Shown piece by piece: positions 1 through 5,843 of a stretch of DNA of 6,239 nucleotides. Below the pieces are notes generated by a model that saw only the letters and a program-made list of their open reading frames with translations, was not told where the DNA came from and ran no database searches. Every line of letters starts with the position of its first letter. The first letter of the stretch is position 1. The stretch comes from Spirochaetales bacterium. GTDB taxonomy: Bacteria > Spirochaetota > Spirochaetia > Sphaerochaetales > Sphaerochaetaceae. The translations under genes and the position numbers were made by a program. Location of the stretch: NCBI GenBank assembly GCA_012519125.1, contig JAAYQY010000301.1:1-6239 (forward strand), in the 5' to 3' direction.

Positions 1-650
1 AGAGAAGCCAACGTGCGTCCCATCTCCCTTGCCCAGGTGTTGTCCAACTCCTGGCAGATGAACTTGAGAGCATACCAAGCCTCGTACAGTTCCTGCATGG
101 AGGAGAGCTTGTGGCCGCTGAACCACGTGAAAGCCAAGAGCCTGCGTCTCCAGTCCCACCACTTCAAAGGGCTTTGCAGGTCGCTTGAGGGGATGAGAAA
201 GAATCCCTCATTGAGCAGGAGCGAGCCGAAGACACCAGGGGGATTGCCCCGTTTGGTATTCTTCAACGTTGTGCGGTAAACACCGCAGGAAGGACTGCCG
301 TCCATATAGATGTATGCTTTTGCATTGCAGCGGCGAAGCACCTCAAGGCATTCGAGCGAGCCCTCTTTCATCTCCTTGGTGACCAAGCGTCCCCCACGGT
401 TCTTGACCTCGGCCTCCCCGGTCCAGACATCCTCCCCGGTCCCCCCCGAAAGGTGCACCGGGTCCCGGGTAACCCCAAGGCCGGCCTGGCACTCCGGACA
501 GACGGGACAGAAGATGAAGTCATTCTTCTCCCTTCCCAAGGGAGTCAGGACATCGATGCCCTTGCCGTTGTAGCGCACAGGCCCGCCCATGGCACACAGG
601 CTGATGCCGATGGGAATCTTCTCAGTCAGGACGATGGTCTTGTGTTCCAT
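1..650 (-). CDS. DUF523/TudS-like iron-sulfur protein, 3' end cut by window edge
   Basis: The minus frame is open from an ATG at 650 to the left edge (216 complete codons, no stop), so the C-terminus is missing. It shows the DUF523 pattern in order: an N-terminal Cys in SLCAMGGPVRYNG (Cys19), CPxCPEC followed by GLGVTR (Cys48, Cys51, Cys54), and DGSPSCG (Cys122). In this family, which includes the 2-thiouracil desulfurase TudS, three conserved Cys at these places bind an oxygen-sensitive [4Fe-4S] cluster; Cys19, Cys51 and Cys122 are the likely equivalents. Cys48 and Cys54 are additional. The region after about residue 140 (WWDWRRRLLAF onward) is rich in Trp and aromatic residues and I do not recognise it; it is not clearly the DUF1722 domain often fused to DUF523. 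GAGG lies 6 nt before the ATG and supports the start. A cytosolic sulfur-removing enzyme is an inference from the family; the substrate is unknown. It is divergent from the DUF5655 gene, 98 nt away. Confidence 0.8.
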   Translation of the reverse strand, partial: MEHKTIVLTEKIPIGISLCAMGGPVRYNGKGIDVLTPLGREKNDFIFCPVCPECQAGLGVTRDPVHLSGGTGEDVWTGEAEVKNRGGRLVTKEMKEGSLECLEVLRRCNAKAYIYMDGSPSCGVYRTTLKNTKRGNPPGVFGSLLLNEGFFLIPSSDLQSPLKWWDWRRRLLAFTWFSGHKLSSMQELYEAWYALKFICQELDNTWAREMGRTLAS

Positions 651-748
651 AGGATTCCTCGCTTGGACATAGTGTAGCATCGGCACTTGGGAAGGGAAAC
701 AGAAATCCTCCGGCTTTGCAGATCACTCACTTGGGTGTAGGATAGGGT

Positions 749-1099
749 ATGGATATCCAAACGTTCTTCGCATCGTTTCCCGAGTCCTACAAGATCTACC
801 TGGTGGTCAACGAGGTCATTGACGCACTGGGGCCTTCTGTTGTGCAGATTACCACAAGCCAGATCAGGTATACCGCTTCCCATCACTTTGCCTACCTGTG
901 GATACCCGGCAGGTACCAGAAGGGCCGGGTGGCTCCCTTGGTCCTGAGCATTCCTCTTCCCTATGTGGATGCGACGGTGGAATGGAAAGAGGTGGTGGAG
1001 GTGAGCCCCAAGGTGTTCATGCACCACAAGGAGCTGTGGACAAGCAGCGATCTCGACCACCGATTGGTGCACATCCTGCGTTCATCCTATGCGCAATAA
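749..1099 (+). CDS. DUF5655 domain protein
   Basis: This 116-residue protein matches the DUF5655 pattern along its length: FPESYKIYLVVNEVIDALGP near the N-terminus, then a beta-rich stretch with the aromatic pair SHHFAYLWIP, and a C-terminal DLDHRLVHILRSSYAQ helix. DUF5655 members are small soluble proteins, found alone or fused to other small domains; no biochemical activity is established that I can name. There is no signal peptide or membrane segment. The only nearby purine-rich element is the weak GGATAGGG just before the ATG. The gene overlaps the next one by 11 nt in a different frame, so the two are very likely co-transcribed and translationally coupled. The long minus-strand frame covering the same bases shows no family features. 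Confidence 0.8.
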   Translation: MDIQTFFASFPESYKIYLVVNEVIDALGPSVVQITTSQIRYTASHHFAYLWIPGRYQKGRVAPLVLSIPLPYVDATVEWKEVVEVSPKVFMHHKELWTSSDLDHRLVHILRSSYAQ

Positions 1100-1562
1100 G
1101 CGTTTTGTCGCTGAGCATCGGGGAGGGTTGCTGACGCTCGAGGACCATCGATGCTTGATGAAGTGGGCACTTGCGATGACCGAGCATCTGAAGGCTTCTC
1201 TTTGCTTTCCCGTAGAGCCTCTTCTCAATGATGCCCTCCAAGTGGGAAAGCAGTGGAGCGAAGGCTTGGTCGCAACCGGAGAAGCCATCAAATGGAGCAG
1301 GGCGGTGCACAAGTATGCACAAACCGTTGAAGATCCTGCCTCCAAGATATTTTGCCGTGCAGTCGGTCATGCGGTGGCAACCGCCCATATGGCCGACCAC
1401 TGCCTTGGCCCGGTGTACTACGGCAGAAAGCTGATGAACCTGCTTGCTCTGGATGCAGAGCAGGAGCTTGCTTGGCAGACGGCAAAACTCAGGGAAGTAT
1501 GTCCGAATCTTTACCCGTTCATCCTGCAGGTGATGCAGGAGAAACTACAAAGTCGGAAGTGA
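1089..1562 (+). CDS. Imm-5-like (putative immunity) protein
   Basis: This 157-residue, all-helical soluble protein resembles the Imm-5-like family. The signs are an N-terminal LTLEDHRCLMKWALAMTEHL helix and the central CRAVGHAVATAHMADHCLG segment (from about residue 93), which matches the family's AxGHAxATAHxxxHxxG hallmark. A charged C-terminal helix follows (LREVCPNLYPFILQVMQEKL). The immunity label comes from genome-context predictions for polymorphic toxin systems; biochemical proof is not known to me. The ATG at 1089 lies inside the last codons of the DUF5655 gene and has no clear Shine-Dalgarno, which suggests translation by coupling. The next in-frame Met (residue 24) would cut off the first conserved helix and is less likely. 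No toxin gene is visible in the window. Confidence 0.75.
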   Translation: MRNKRFVAEHRGGLLTLEDHRCLMKWALAMTEHLKASLCFPVEPLLNDALQVGKQWSEGLVATGEAIKWSRAVHKYAQTVEDPASKIFCRAVGHAVATAHMADHCLGPVYYGRKLMNLLALDAEQELAWQTAKLREVCPNLYPFILQVMQEKLQSRK

Positions 1563-1611
1563 AATGACGATAATCTCGGAAGTAGGATGGCAATTGGTTC
1601 GGCAACAAATG

Positions 1612-1653
1612 GGAGAATCCGTTTACGGGGAAGGAGGCTTCAACGGAGAATCC
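1612..1653. repeat. Short direct repeat GGAGAATCC x2
   Basis: The 9-mer GGAGAATCC occurs at 1612-1620 and again at 1645-1653, 33 nt apart (11 codons, so in phase). On the minus strand both copies read Gly-Phe-Ser in the frame of the response-regulator stub. Similarity to a receiver domain fades between the two copies, so they may mark a small duplication or the join of a deletion. A chance repeat of this length is also possible. Confidence 0.4.
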
Positions 1654-1731
1654 TATCGATTCCCACGGAAAATAGTGGGACAAGCCTTCCAAGAGCTCTT
1701 TCTCATCGTCTACAATCACCAAGGTATACAT
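1630..1731 (-). pseudogene. Response-regulator receiver-domain remnant (YesN/AraC-type)
   Basis: From an ATG at 1731 the minus frame reads MYTLVIVDDEKELLEGLSHY then FPWESIGFSVEASF. This is a typical start of a CheY-like receiver: a hydrophobic beta-1 strand, the acidic VDDE cluster (residues 7-10), helix 1, and the FPWESIGF segment common in receivers of YesN-type regulators that end in an AraC DNA-binding domain. Recognisable sequence stops after about 34 residues. The phosphoacceptor Asp, the rest of the receiver and any output domain are absent. The open frame runs on without family features to a stop at 1519, antisense to the end of the Imm-5-like gene. A full YesN-type regulator would be about 500 residues, so this is a deletion relic. 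It points away from the glycosidase gene, the usual place for a regulator of a sugar locus. A short expressed peptide cannot be excluded. Confidence 0.7.
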
Positions 1732-1740
1732 AGTTCTACT

Positions 1741-1789
1741 CTACTACACTATTTGGGCGAAAATGTCAAAAATTGATACCCGATGTCAA
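1741..1789 (-). promoter_or_regulatory. Putative promoter/operator region of the regulator remnant
   Basis: Two copies of ATGTCAA (1763-1769 and 1783-1789) lie exactly 20 nt apart, two helical turns, in the gap between the regulator stub and the glycosidase gene. On the minus strand each contains a perfect TTGACA. The proximal one (1764-1769) is followed after 17 nt by TAGTAG (1741-1746), a poor -10 match, just before the stub's start codon. The spacing would also suit paired binding sites for an AraC-type regulator acting on the divergent glycosidase gene. I see no convincing plus-strand -35/-10 pair for the glycosidase here. The assignment is tentative. Confidence 0.35.
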
Positions 1790-1841
1790 GCTATTCGTTC
1801 TGGTGTTTTGCCCAGATGGCCAAGAGAATGAGGATACTGAG

Positions 1842-1848
1842 AAGGAGG
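1842..1848 (+). promoter_or_regulatory. Ribosome binding site that fixes the glycosidase start
   Basis: A strong AAGGAGG lies 9 nt before the ATG at 1858. It decides the start against the in-frame ATG at 1783, which would add a 25-residue basic leader without family similarity and has no Shine-Dalgarno. Confidence 0.85.
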
Positions 1849-1857
1849 AGGGAGTAC

Positions 1858-3201
1858 ATGAAAGAGACTCGAATCTGCATCATTGGTGGCGGTGGACGCC
1901 TCTGGGCCATCCAATTCATGAAAGATCTTGCGTACAATACCATGACCCATGGGACACTGGTCCTGTACGATATCGATAAGCAGGCTGCCCGCAACAACGT
2001 AGCAGTAGCCGAACAGGTACTGCGGGTGAACAACAGCGAAGGCCGTTTTGCGGTGGTTGCCATCGACGACCTTGGCGAGGCGCTCAGTGGCTGCGACATG
2101 GTCATCATCTCCATTGAGCCCGGCAAGACATCATGCCGCTACGGAGATCTGGTTCTGCCAGAGGAGTATGGCATTTTGCAGTCGGTCGGTGATACCACCG
2201 GCCCCGGTGGCATCATGCGTGCCCGTCGTGCCCTTCCCATCTTCTTCGACCTTGCAAAGAAAATCGGGCAATTCTGCCCCGATGCCTGGGTGATCAACTA
2301 CACCAACCCGATGACCCTCTGCACCGCGGCCCTTTACAAGGCCTTCCCCGCCATCAAGGCGCTGGGCTGCTGTCATGAGGTGTTCCACACCCAGAACTTC
2401 CTGGCCAAGAAAGTCAGCTCTTGGTTTGGTGTCTCCACTCCCGATCGTAGGGAGATAAAGATTGATCTGACCGGGGTGAACCACTTCACTTTTGTTACCA
2501 AGGCCACCTGGCAGGGTCATGACCTGATGGCCAGGCTTGTTGAGGATCTTAAGGATCCTGAAACTTTTGCCGATGGCACTGAGGTTGCCCTCAAGCGCCT
2601 TGAGCAAGAAAAGTGGTTTGATTGCGACCAGAAGATTGCCCTGAGCTTCCTGCGTGACTTCAACACCCTTGGTGCTGCCGGGGACCGCCATCTGGCTGAG
2701 TTCGTGCCCTGGTTCCTCACCAGCGATGAGAACCTGCACACCTATGGTGTCATCCGCACTCCCTACTCATGGAGAGAGAGGACTGCCAAGGAGAAGCGGG
2801 AGAAGGTGTTCGGTGATGAGGACCTGAAGGCTTCCCTCTCCGATGAGGAAGGGGTGGACATCATGCGCTGTCTCATGGGAGACAAGACGATGGTCACCAA
2901 CATCAACCGTCCCAATGAGGGCCAGATCAGCTACCTGCCGTTGGGTAGGATTGTGGAGAGCAACGGGGTGCTGGAAGAGGATTCCATCCGTCCGATCGTC
3001 GCTTCCGATCCTCCGCTTGCCATCCAGAACCTGGTTCGGCAGGTGAGCGATGTGCAGGAGATGACCCTTCAGGCAATCTGGGAGAAGGATGATGAACTGC
3101 TGTTCACCGCTTTCCTCTCCGACCCCTTGATGAACCTCTCCCGCGACAAGGCTCGTGAACTGTTTGACAAGATGCTGAAAGCTTCCGAGCTGCAGTACTG
3201 A
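1858..3201 (+). CDS. lplD: Glycoside hydrolase family 4, CHEV-type alpha-galacturonidase
   Basis: The product has 447 residues, close to the ~446 of Bacillus subtilis LplD. It begins with a Rossmann NAD-binding segment (RICIIGGGGRLW, residues 5-16; LVLYDID, 34-40). Family 4 landmarks follow: GDTTGPGG (111-118), INYTNPM (146-152), the metal-site motif CHEV (172-175), GVNH with the second metal-ligand His (206-209), and GDRHLAEFVPWF (275-286). Family 4 enzymes use NAD and a divalent metal, usually Mn2+, in an oxidation-elimination-addition-reduction mechanism. The CHEV motif was described as the signature of alpha-galacturonidases of the LplD type, so the likely role is cytoplasmic release of galacturonic acid from alpha-galacturonides derived from pectin. 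Specificity is inferred from the motif. No transporter or other uronate gene is visible beside it. The gene has an excellent RBS, stands alone on its strand, and is followed by a hairpin. The regulator remnant upstream may be its former controller. Confidence 0.9.
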   Translation: MKETRICIIGGGGRLWAIQFMKDLAYNTMTHGTLVLYDIDKQAARNNVAVAEQVLRVNNSEGRFAVVAIDDLGEALSGCDMVIISIEPGKTSCRYGDLVLPEEYGILQSVGDTTGPGGIMRARRALPIFFDLAKKIGQFCPDAWVINYTNPMTLCTAALYKAFPAIKALGCCHEVFHTQNFLAKKVSSWFGVSTPDRREIKIDLTGVNHFTFVTKATWQGHDLMARLVEDLKDPETFADGTEVALKRLEQEKWFDCDQKIALSFLRDFNTLGAAGDRHLAEFVPWFLTSDENLHTYGVIRTPYSWRERTAKEKREKVFGDEDLKASLSDEEGVDIMRCLMGDKTMVTNINRPNEGQISYLPLGRIVESNGVLEEDSIRPIVASDPPLAIQNLVRQVSDVQEMTLQAIWEKDDELLFTAFLSDPLMNLSRDKARELFDKMLKASELQY

Positions 3202-3229
3202 CCAGTAGGAAAAAACACACGCTATTGGA

Positions 3230-3255
3230 GAAGAGGCCGAGGAATCGGCCTCTTC
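3230..3255. terminator. Hairpin between convergent genes, probable terminator
   Basis: The arms GAAGAGGCCGA and TCGGCCTCTTC form a perfect 11-bp stem closed by a GGAA tetraloop. It lies 28 nt after the glycosidase stop and 13 nt after the stop of the convergent ATPase gene, so it can serve both. There is no T-run directly after the stem in the plus direction. In the minus direction a run of six T (3210-3215) comes only 14 nt beyond the stem. It may terminate weakly or act mainly as a 3'-end stabiliser. Confidence 0.65.
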
Positions 3256-3268
3256 AGCATATCGGTGC

Positions 3269-4594
3269 TCATGATGTACCTCTTTGCTCCAGAAGCCATG
3301 CATAAGCAGGTATCACATGGATGATGCTCCCTGATTCCTCATTGATGATTTCCTCTTCCTCATATGCGGTGATAATCCATCCTTCATGCAGTTTCAATTC
3401 TCTCATAGCATCAAACAGGGCTCCACATTCACGCTCTCTGGTACCATTCTGACTTTGCATGGTCCAACACACCTGCAGTAACCGGATATCCGAATCAAGA
3501 CCAACAGCGAAATCAATCTCATCCCCTTTTTCGGTTTTGTAGTACCATATCTCTTTCATGCTTCGCCTCAGTTCAATGAACACCATATTCTCAAGAATAA
3601 GGCCGGCATTTTCAGAAGTTGAATAGCTGAACGCTTGTGCTATTGCGTGGTCGATTGCGTACACTTTTTTTGGATTCACAGCTTGGATGGCTGTGTTGTA
3701 GGAGCGTATGGGAACAGTGAACAACAGGTAGCTGTCTGCAAGTTTGTCCAGATAGTCATTGATCAGGGCCGGGGAGAGCGTTTGACGCTCCCCTGCCAAC
3801 CTTTGCTTGAGCTTGTTCACGGTAGTAAGGCGGCTCATGGTGCCCATCAGCAACTGTACCATGCGCTTGAGTTGGGTAGGGTGAGGAATGTTGTAACGCA
3901 GAATCAAATCTCTGGTAAGCACATCGTTGACAAGATTCTGGAAGTACGGGGGAGCCATACTGTCTTTTGGCAGCAAAAGGCGTTCCGGCATCCCTCCTTT
4001 CTTGAAATATTCGTTGAAAGCCTCGATGACCCTATCCCTGCTTGCAATATCGGTTATTGCTTCGTGTAGGTTGGAAGCACGGAGAAACTCCCGAAAAGAA
4101 AAGGGAAACAGTTCCCAGGTGAATGTCCTTCCTCCCAGTTCGGTGGCTATCTCTTTGGAAAGAAGCTTTGCAGACGAACCTGTTATATAGATTTCGCATT
4201 TCTCAGTTGATTGCAATCTGTTGATGAATGGGCCCCACTGGTGGACATACTGTAGTTCGTCGAAGAAGAAGTACACGTTCTTCGTATGATTTTGGGGATA
4301 CATTCCATAGTATGTGTCTGCAATGATTGTTGGACGGGTACTCTCAAGCCTGAGGAAATCCAAGCGATCATCCGAGAAGTCTATATAGCAGATTTGTTCC
4401 TTGCTCACACCTTCTCCCAAAAGTGTTTGGATTCTCTCATGTTGCCATGTTGATTTCCCACCTCTTCTGATACCTACAATCACTGTTGCCTTTCTTGGAA
4501 CAGGAAGGATTTGCATATCCCTGCTCACGATGGGATACTGCTCGAGAAAGTTCATCTGATGTTGGGCGATGATGAGTCGCAAGGTTTCATTCAT
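3269..4594 (-). CDS. AAA_14 / DUF4143 ATPase
   Basis: This 441-residue protein has the standard two-part layout of the AAA_14-DUF4143 family. The N-terminal P-loop domain has Walker A GIRRGGKST (41-49), Walker B VYFFFDE (107-113) followed by LQ, a sensor-1-like ITGSSAKLL (137-145), and the LGGR...LFPFSFREFL segment near 153-170. The C-terminal DUF4143 part has a restriction-endonuclease-like core, seen as GDEIDFAVG (357-365) and LLQVCW (372-377); the QVCW form without Lys is common in this family. Members are common, often horizontally acquired, and their role is uncertain. Toxin-antitoxin, defence or chaperone-like functions have been suggested without general proof. There is no clear Shine-Dalgarno before the ATG at 4594; the close promoter suggests a leaderless message. 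Met14 is an alternative start but also lacks an RBS. The gene ends at the shared hairpin. Confidence 0.9.
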   Translation of the reverse strand: MNETLRLIIAQHQMNFLEQYPIVSRDMQILPVPRKATVIVGIRRGGKSTWQHERIQTLLGEGVSKEQICYIDFSDDRLDFLRLESTRPTIIADTYYGMYPQNHTKNVYFFFDELQYVHQWGPFINRLQSTEKCEIYITGSSAKLLSKEIATELGGRTFTWELFPFSFREFLRASNLHEAITDIASRDRVIEAFNEYFKKGGMPERLLLPKDSMAPPYFQNLVNDVLTRDLILRYNIPHPTQLKRMVQLLMGTMSRLTTVNKLKQRLAGERQTLSPALINDYLDKLADSYLLFTVPIRSYNTAIQAVNPKKVYAIDHAIAQAFSYSTSENAGLILENMVFIELRRSMKEIWYYKTEKGDEIDFAVGLDSDIRLLQVCWTMQSQNGTRERECGALFDAMRELKLHEGWIITAYEEEEIINEESGSIIHVIPAYAWLLEQRGTS

Positions 4595-4599
4595 ACGAT

Positions 4600-4628
4600 A
4601 TGATACCTTGATTTCTGCAGGAAGTCAA
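4600..4628 (-). promoter_or_regulatory. Sigma-70-type promoter of the ATPase gene, possibly leaderless
   Basis: On the minus strand TTGACT (4623-4628) and TATCAT (4600-4605) are separated by exactly 17 nt. Each matches the consensus at five of six positions. Only 5 nt lie between the -10 and the ATG at 4594, so transcription should begin at or within a base or two of the start codon. This agrees with the lack of a Shine-Dalgarno at a usual distance. Confidence 0.65.
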
Positions 4629-4631
4629 AGA

Positions 4632-4651
4632 GTTTACAAAATCTTGTAAAC
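4632..4651. promoter_or_regulatory. Perfect palindrome GTTTACAA-N4-TTGTAAAC, probable operator
   Basis: Two 8-nt arms flank the centre AATC in this 20-nt inverted repeat. It ends 5 nt past the stop codon of the alpha/beta hydrolase gene and lies 3 nt upstream of the -35 of the ATPase promoter. The AT-rich stem without a following T-run makes a poor terminator. The symmetry and place suit an operator for a dimeric regulator (TetR- or LacI/GntR-like in style). No such regulator gene is in the window. Confidence 0.5.
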
Positions 4652-4656
4652 CTTTA

Positions 4657-5733
4657 TCATGTCTCCAATGGCAGTACCTCATCTCTCATGAAGTCGATGA
4701 AGGCTTCAGCTTCTGTGTAGATGCCATTGTGCCCTGAGTTCTTAAGCCAGAGATAGTGCTTGCTTGGAGCGCTTGTTTTGGAGAACCAGCGTTCGGTGAT
4801 GGCTGCCACGCAACTGTAATCATAGTTGGCATTGATCACGACCAGCGGGATGTCAAATGCAAGAGCTTCATCTTCCAGACTGCGATGCCTGATTTTTGGA
4901 TAGACTTCCTGTACGCCCTGTATTACCCCCCGTACCAGATTGATGCGGTTGATGAGGGTGTGCTGGGGAGCAAGAAAGAGTTTTTCTGAACGGAAATTGG
5001 AGTCTGAGGGAGCAGATGGGCTGTAGGAGTAGAGTCTGGACAGCACCGCATAGTATGCCTCGCCGTCACCTCTGAGAATGCCCTCATCATCGACATACTC
5101 ATAGGGAGGTTCTCCGATGCTGAGCAGTTTCTCCACGGTCTTCTCATCCCCACGGGCTTTCGCCCCTTCCAAGATCATATGATAGCCGATGGTATCGTTC
5201 TCTGTGGAGTTCACGTGCGGGTGGGCCGCAATGAGGGCATGGTAGAGATCCGGCCTTGTTTGAGCGGCAAGAGAACCGAGAAAGCCTCCCCAGGAGTGCC
5301 CGAGCAAGAAAATCTTCTTCTGGCCGAAGGTTTGGGCAAGATACTCTGAGAGGGCGATGACATCCTCGGTGAAGTCTTCGACCGCAAGCCCTTGCTTTCC
5401 TGCACGATAGCTTGCCGCGGTTCCCCGCTGGTCCCAGCAGACGATGGTGAAGTGCTCGTGCAAGGCTCCGAGGTAGGTGCGCACCCATGCAAGCTCAGAG
5501 CCGCCGGGTCCCCCGTCCAGCCAAAGCAGGATGGGGTTGTCCTTGCGTGTTCCTGCAAGGTAGATGCGCTGTCGGGTACCATTGATTGTTACCCACTCGG
5601 CTCTGTTGATCGCCAGGTCCAGCTTGTTGCCCTCCTGGTCATAGAGCTTCGGGGCATGGGTGCAGGAGGCGATGAGCAGCAGGACTGCGACGATGGTGAT
5701 GGACAGAGAGAAGCGGTGAAAACGATGTGCCAT
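4657..5733 (-). CDS. Lipoprotein alpha/beta hydrolase, proline iminopeptidase-like (S33)
   Basis: This 358-residue protein starts with a lipoprotein signal: basic MAHRFHR, a hydrophobic core (about residues 10-22) and the lipobox IASC with Cys24 as the lipidation site. It should therefore be exported and membrane-anchored. The mature part is an alpha/beta hydrolase of the proline iminopeptidase type: LDGGPGG (72-78, oxyanion region), WDQRG (100-104), nucleophile elbow GHSWGG (Ser147), the likely acid Asp305 in NANYDYS, and the catalytic His335 in SGHNG. The catalytic triad is complete. The family removes N-terminal proline or other residues from peptides, or cleaves esters; the substrate here is unknown. 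Most proline iminopeptidases are cytosolic, so the lipoprotein form is a variation. AAGGAG (5740-5745) lies 6 nt before the ATG and supports the start. The LuxR-type gene lies 110 nt upstream on the same strand and may control it or be co-transcribed. Confidence 0.85.
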   Translation of the reverse strand: MAHRFHRFSLSITIVAVLLLIASCTHAPKLYDQEGNKLDLAINRAEWVTINGTRQRIYLAGTRKDNPILLWLDGGPGGSELAWVRTYLGALHEHFTIVCWDQRGTAASYRAGKQGLAVEDFTEDVIALSEYLAQTFGQKKIFLLGHSWGGFLGSLAAQTRPDLYHALIAAHPHVNSTENDTIGYHMILEGAKARGDEKTVEKLLSIGEPPYEYVDDEGILRGDGEAYYAVLSRLYSYSPSAPSDSNFRSEKLFLAPQHTLINRINLVRGVIQGVQEVYPKIRHRSLEDEALAFDIPLVVINANYDYSCVAAITERWFSKTSAPSKHYLWLKNSGHNGIYTEAEAFIDFMRDEVLPLET

Positions 5734-5843
5734 GGGTATCTCCTTGAATTGTGGTACTCACAGTCTGGGAGATGGCCGTTGCTTCTTCCATCAGAAGGGT
5801 GGTTGAGTTTGTCTGGTGGGGCCTCAGTACTTCTTCGTAGGCC

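Noticed and set aside
651..748. Divergent promoters between the DUF523 and DUF5655 genes
   Set aside because: A TACACT-like -10 toward the DUF523 gene can be found, but without a believable -35; no convincing pair in either direction.
626..1072. 148-codon minus-strand open frame
   Set aside because: It covers the DUF5655 gene and the start of the DUF523 gene in antisense, and its translation has no family features. The plus-strand frame matches DUF5655.
1661..1680. Inverted repeat TCCCAC-N8-GTGGGA as a terminator of the Imm-5-like gene
   Set aside because: The 6-bp stem lies in recognisable receiver-domain codons, has an 8-nt loop and no T-run, so it is probably chance.
1564..1776. 70-codon plus-strand open frame between the Imm-5-like and glycosidase genes
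   Set aside because: It is the antisense of the receiver-domain remnant, which shows clear family sequence on the minus strand; no RBS or similarity supports the plus frame.
1783..1857. Upstream in-frame ATG extending the glycosidase by 25 residues
   Set aside because: There is no RBS, the basic extension has no similarity, and the strong AAGGAGG and Rossmann start fit the ATG at 1858.
2131..2739. 202-codon minus-strand open frame
   Set aside because: It is a shadow inside the glycosidase gene, whose catalytic motifs are all read on the plus strand.
2767..3303. 178-codon minus-strand open frame
   Set aside because: It is a shadow of the glycosidase 3' half and spans the terminator hairpin; no family features.
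5820..5843. GGCCT/AGGCC inverted repeat after the LuxR-type gene as a terminator
   Set aside because: Only five pairs around a 14-nt loop and no T-run; too weak to call.
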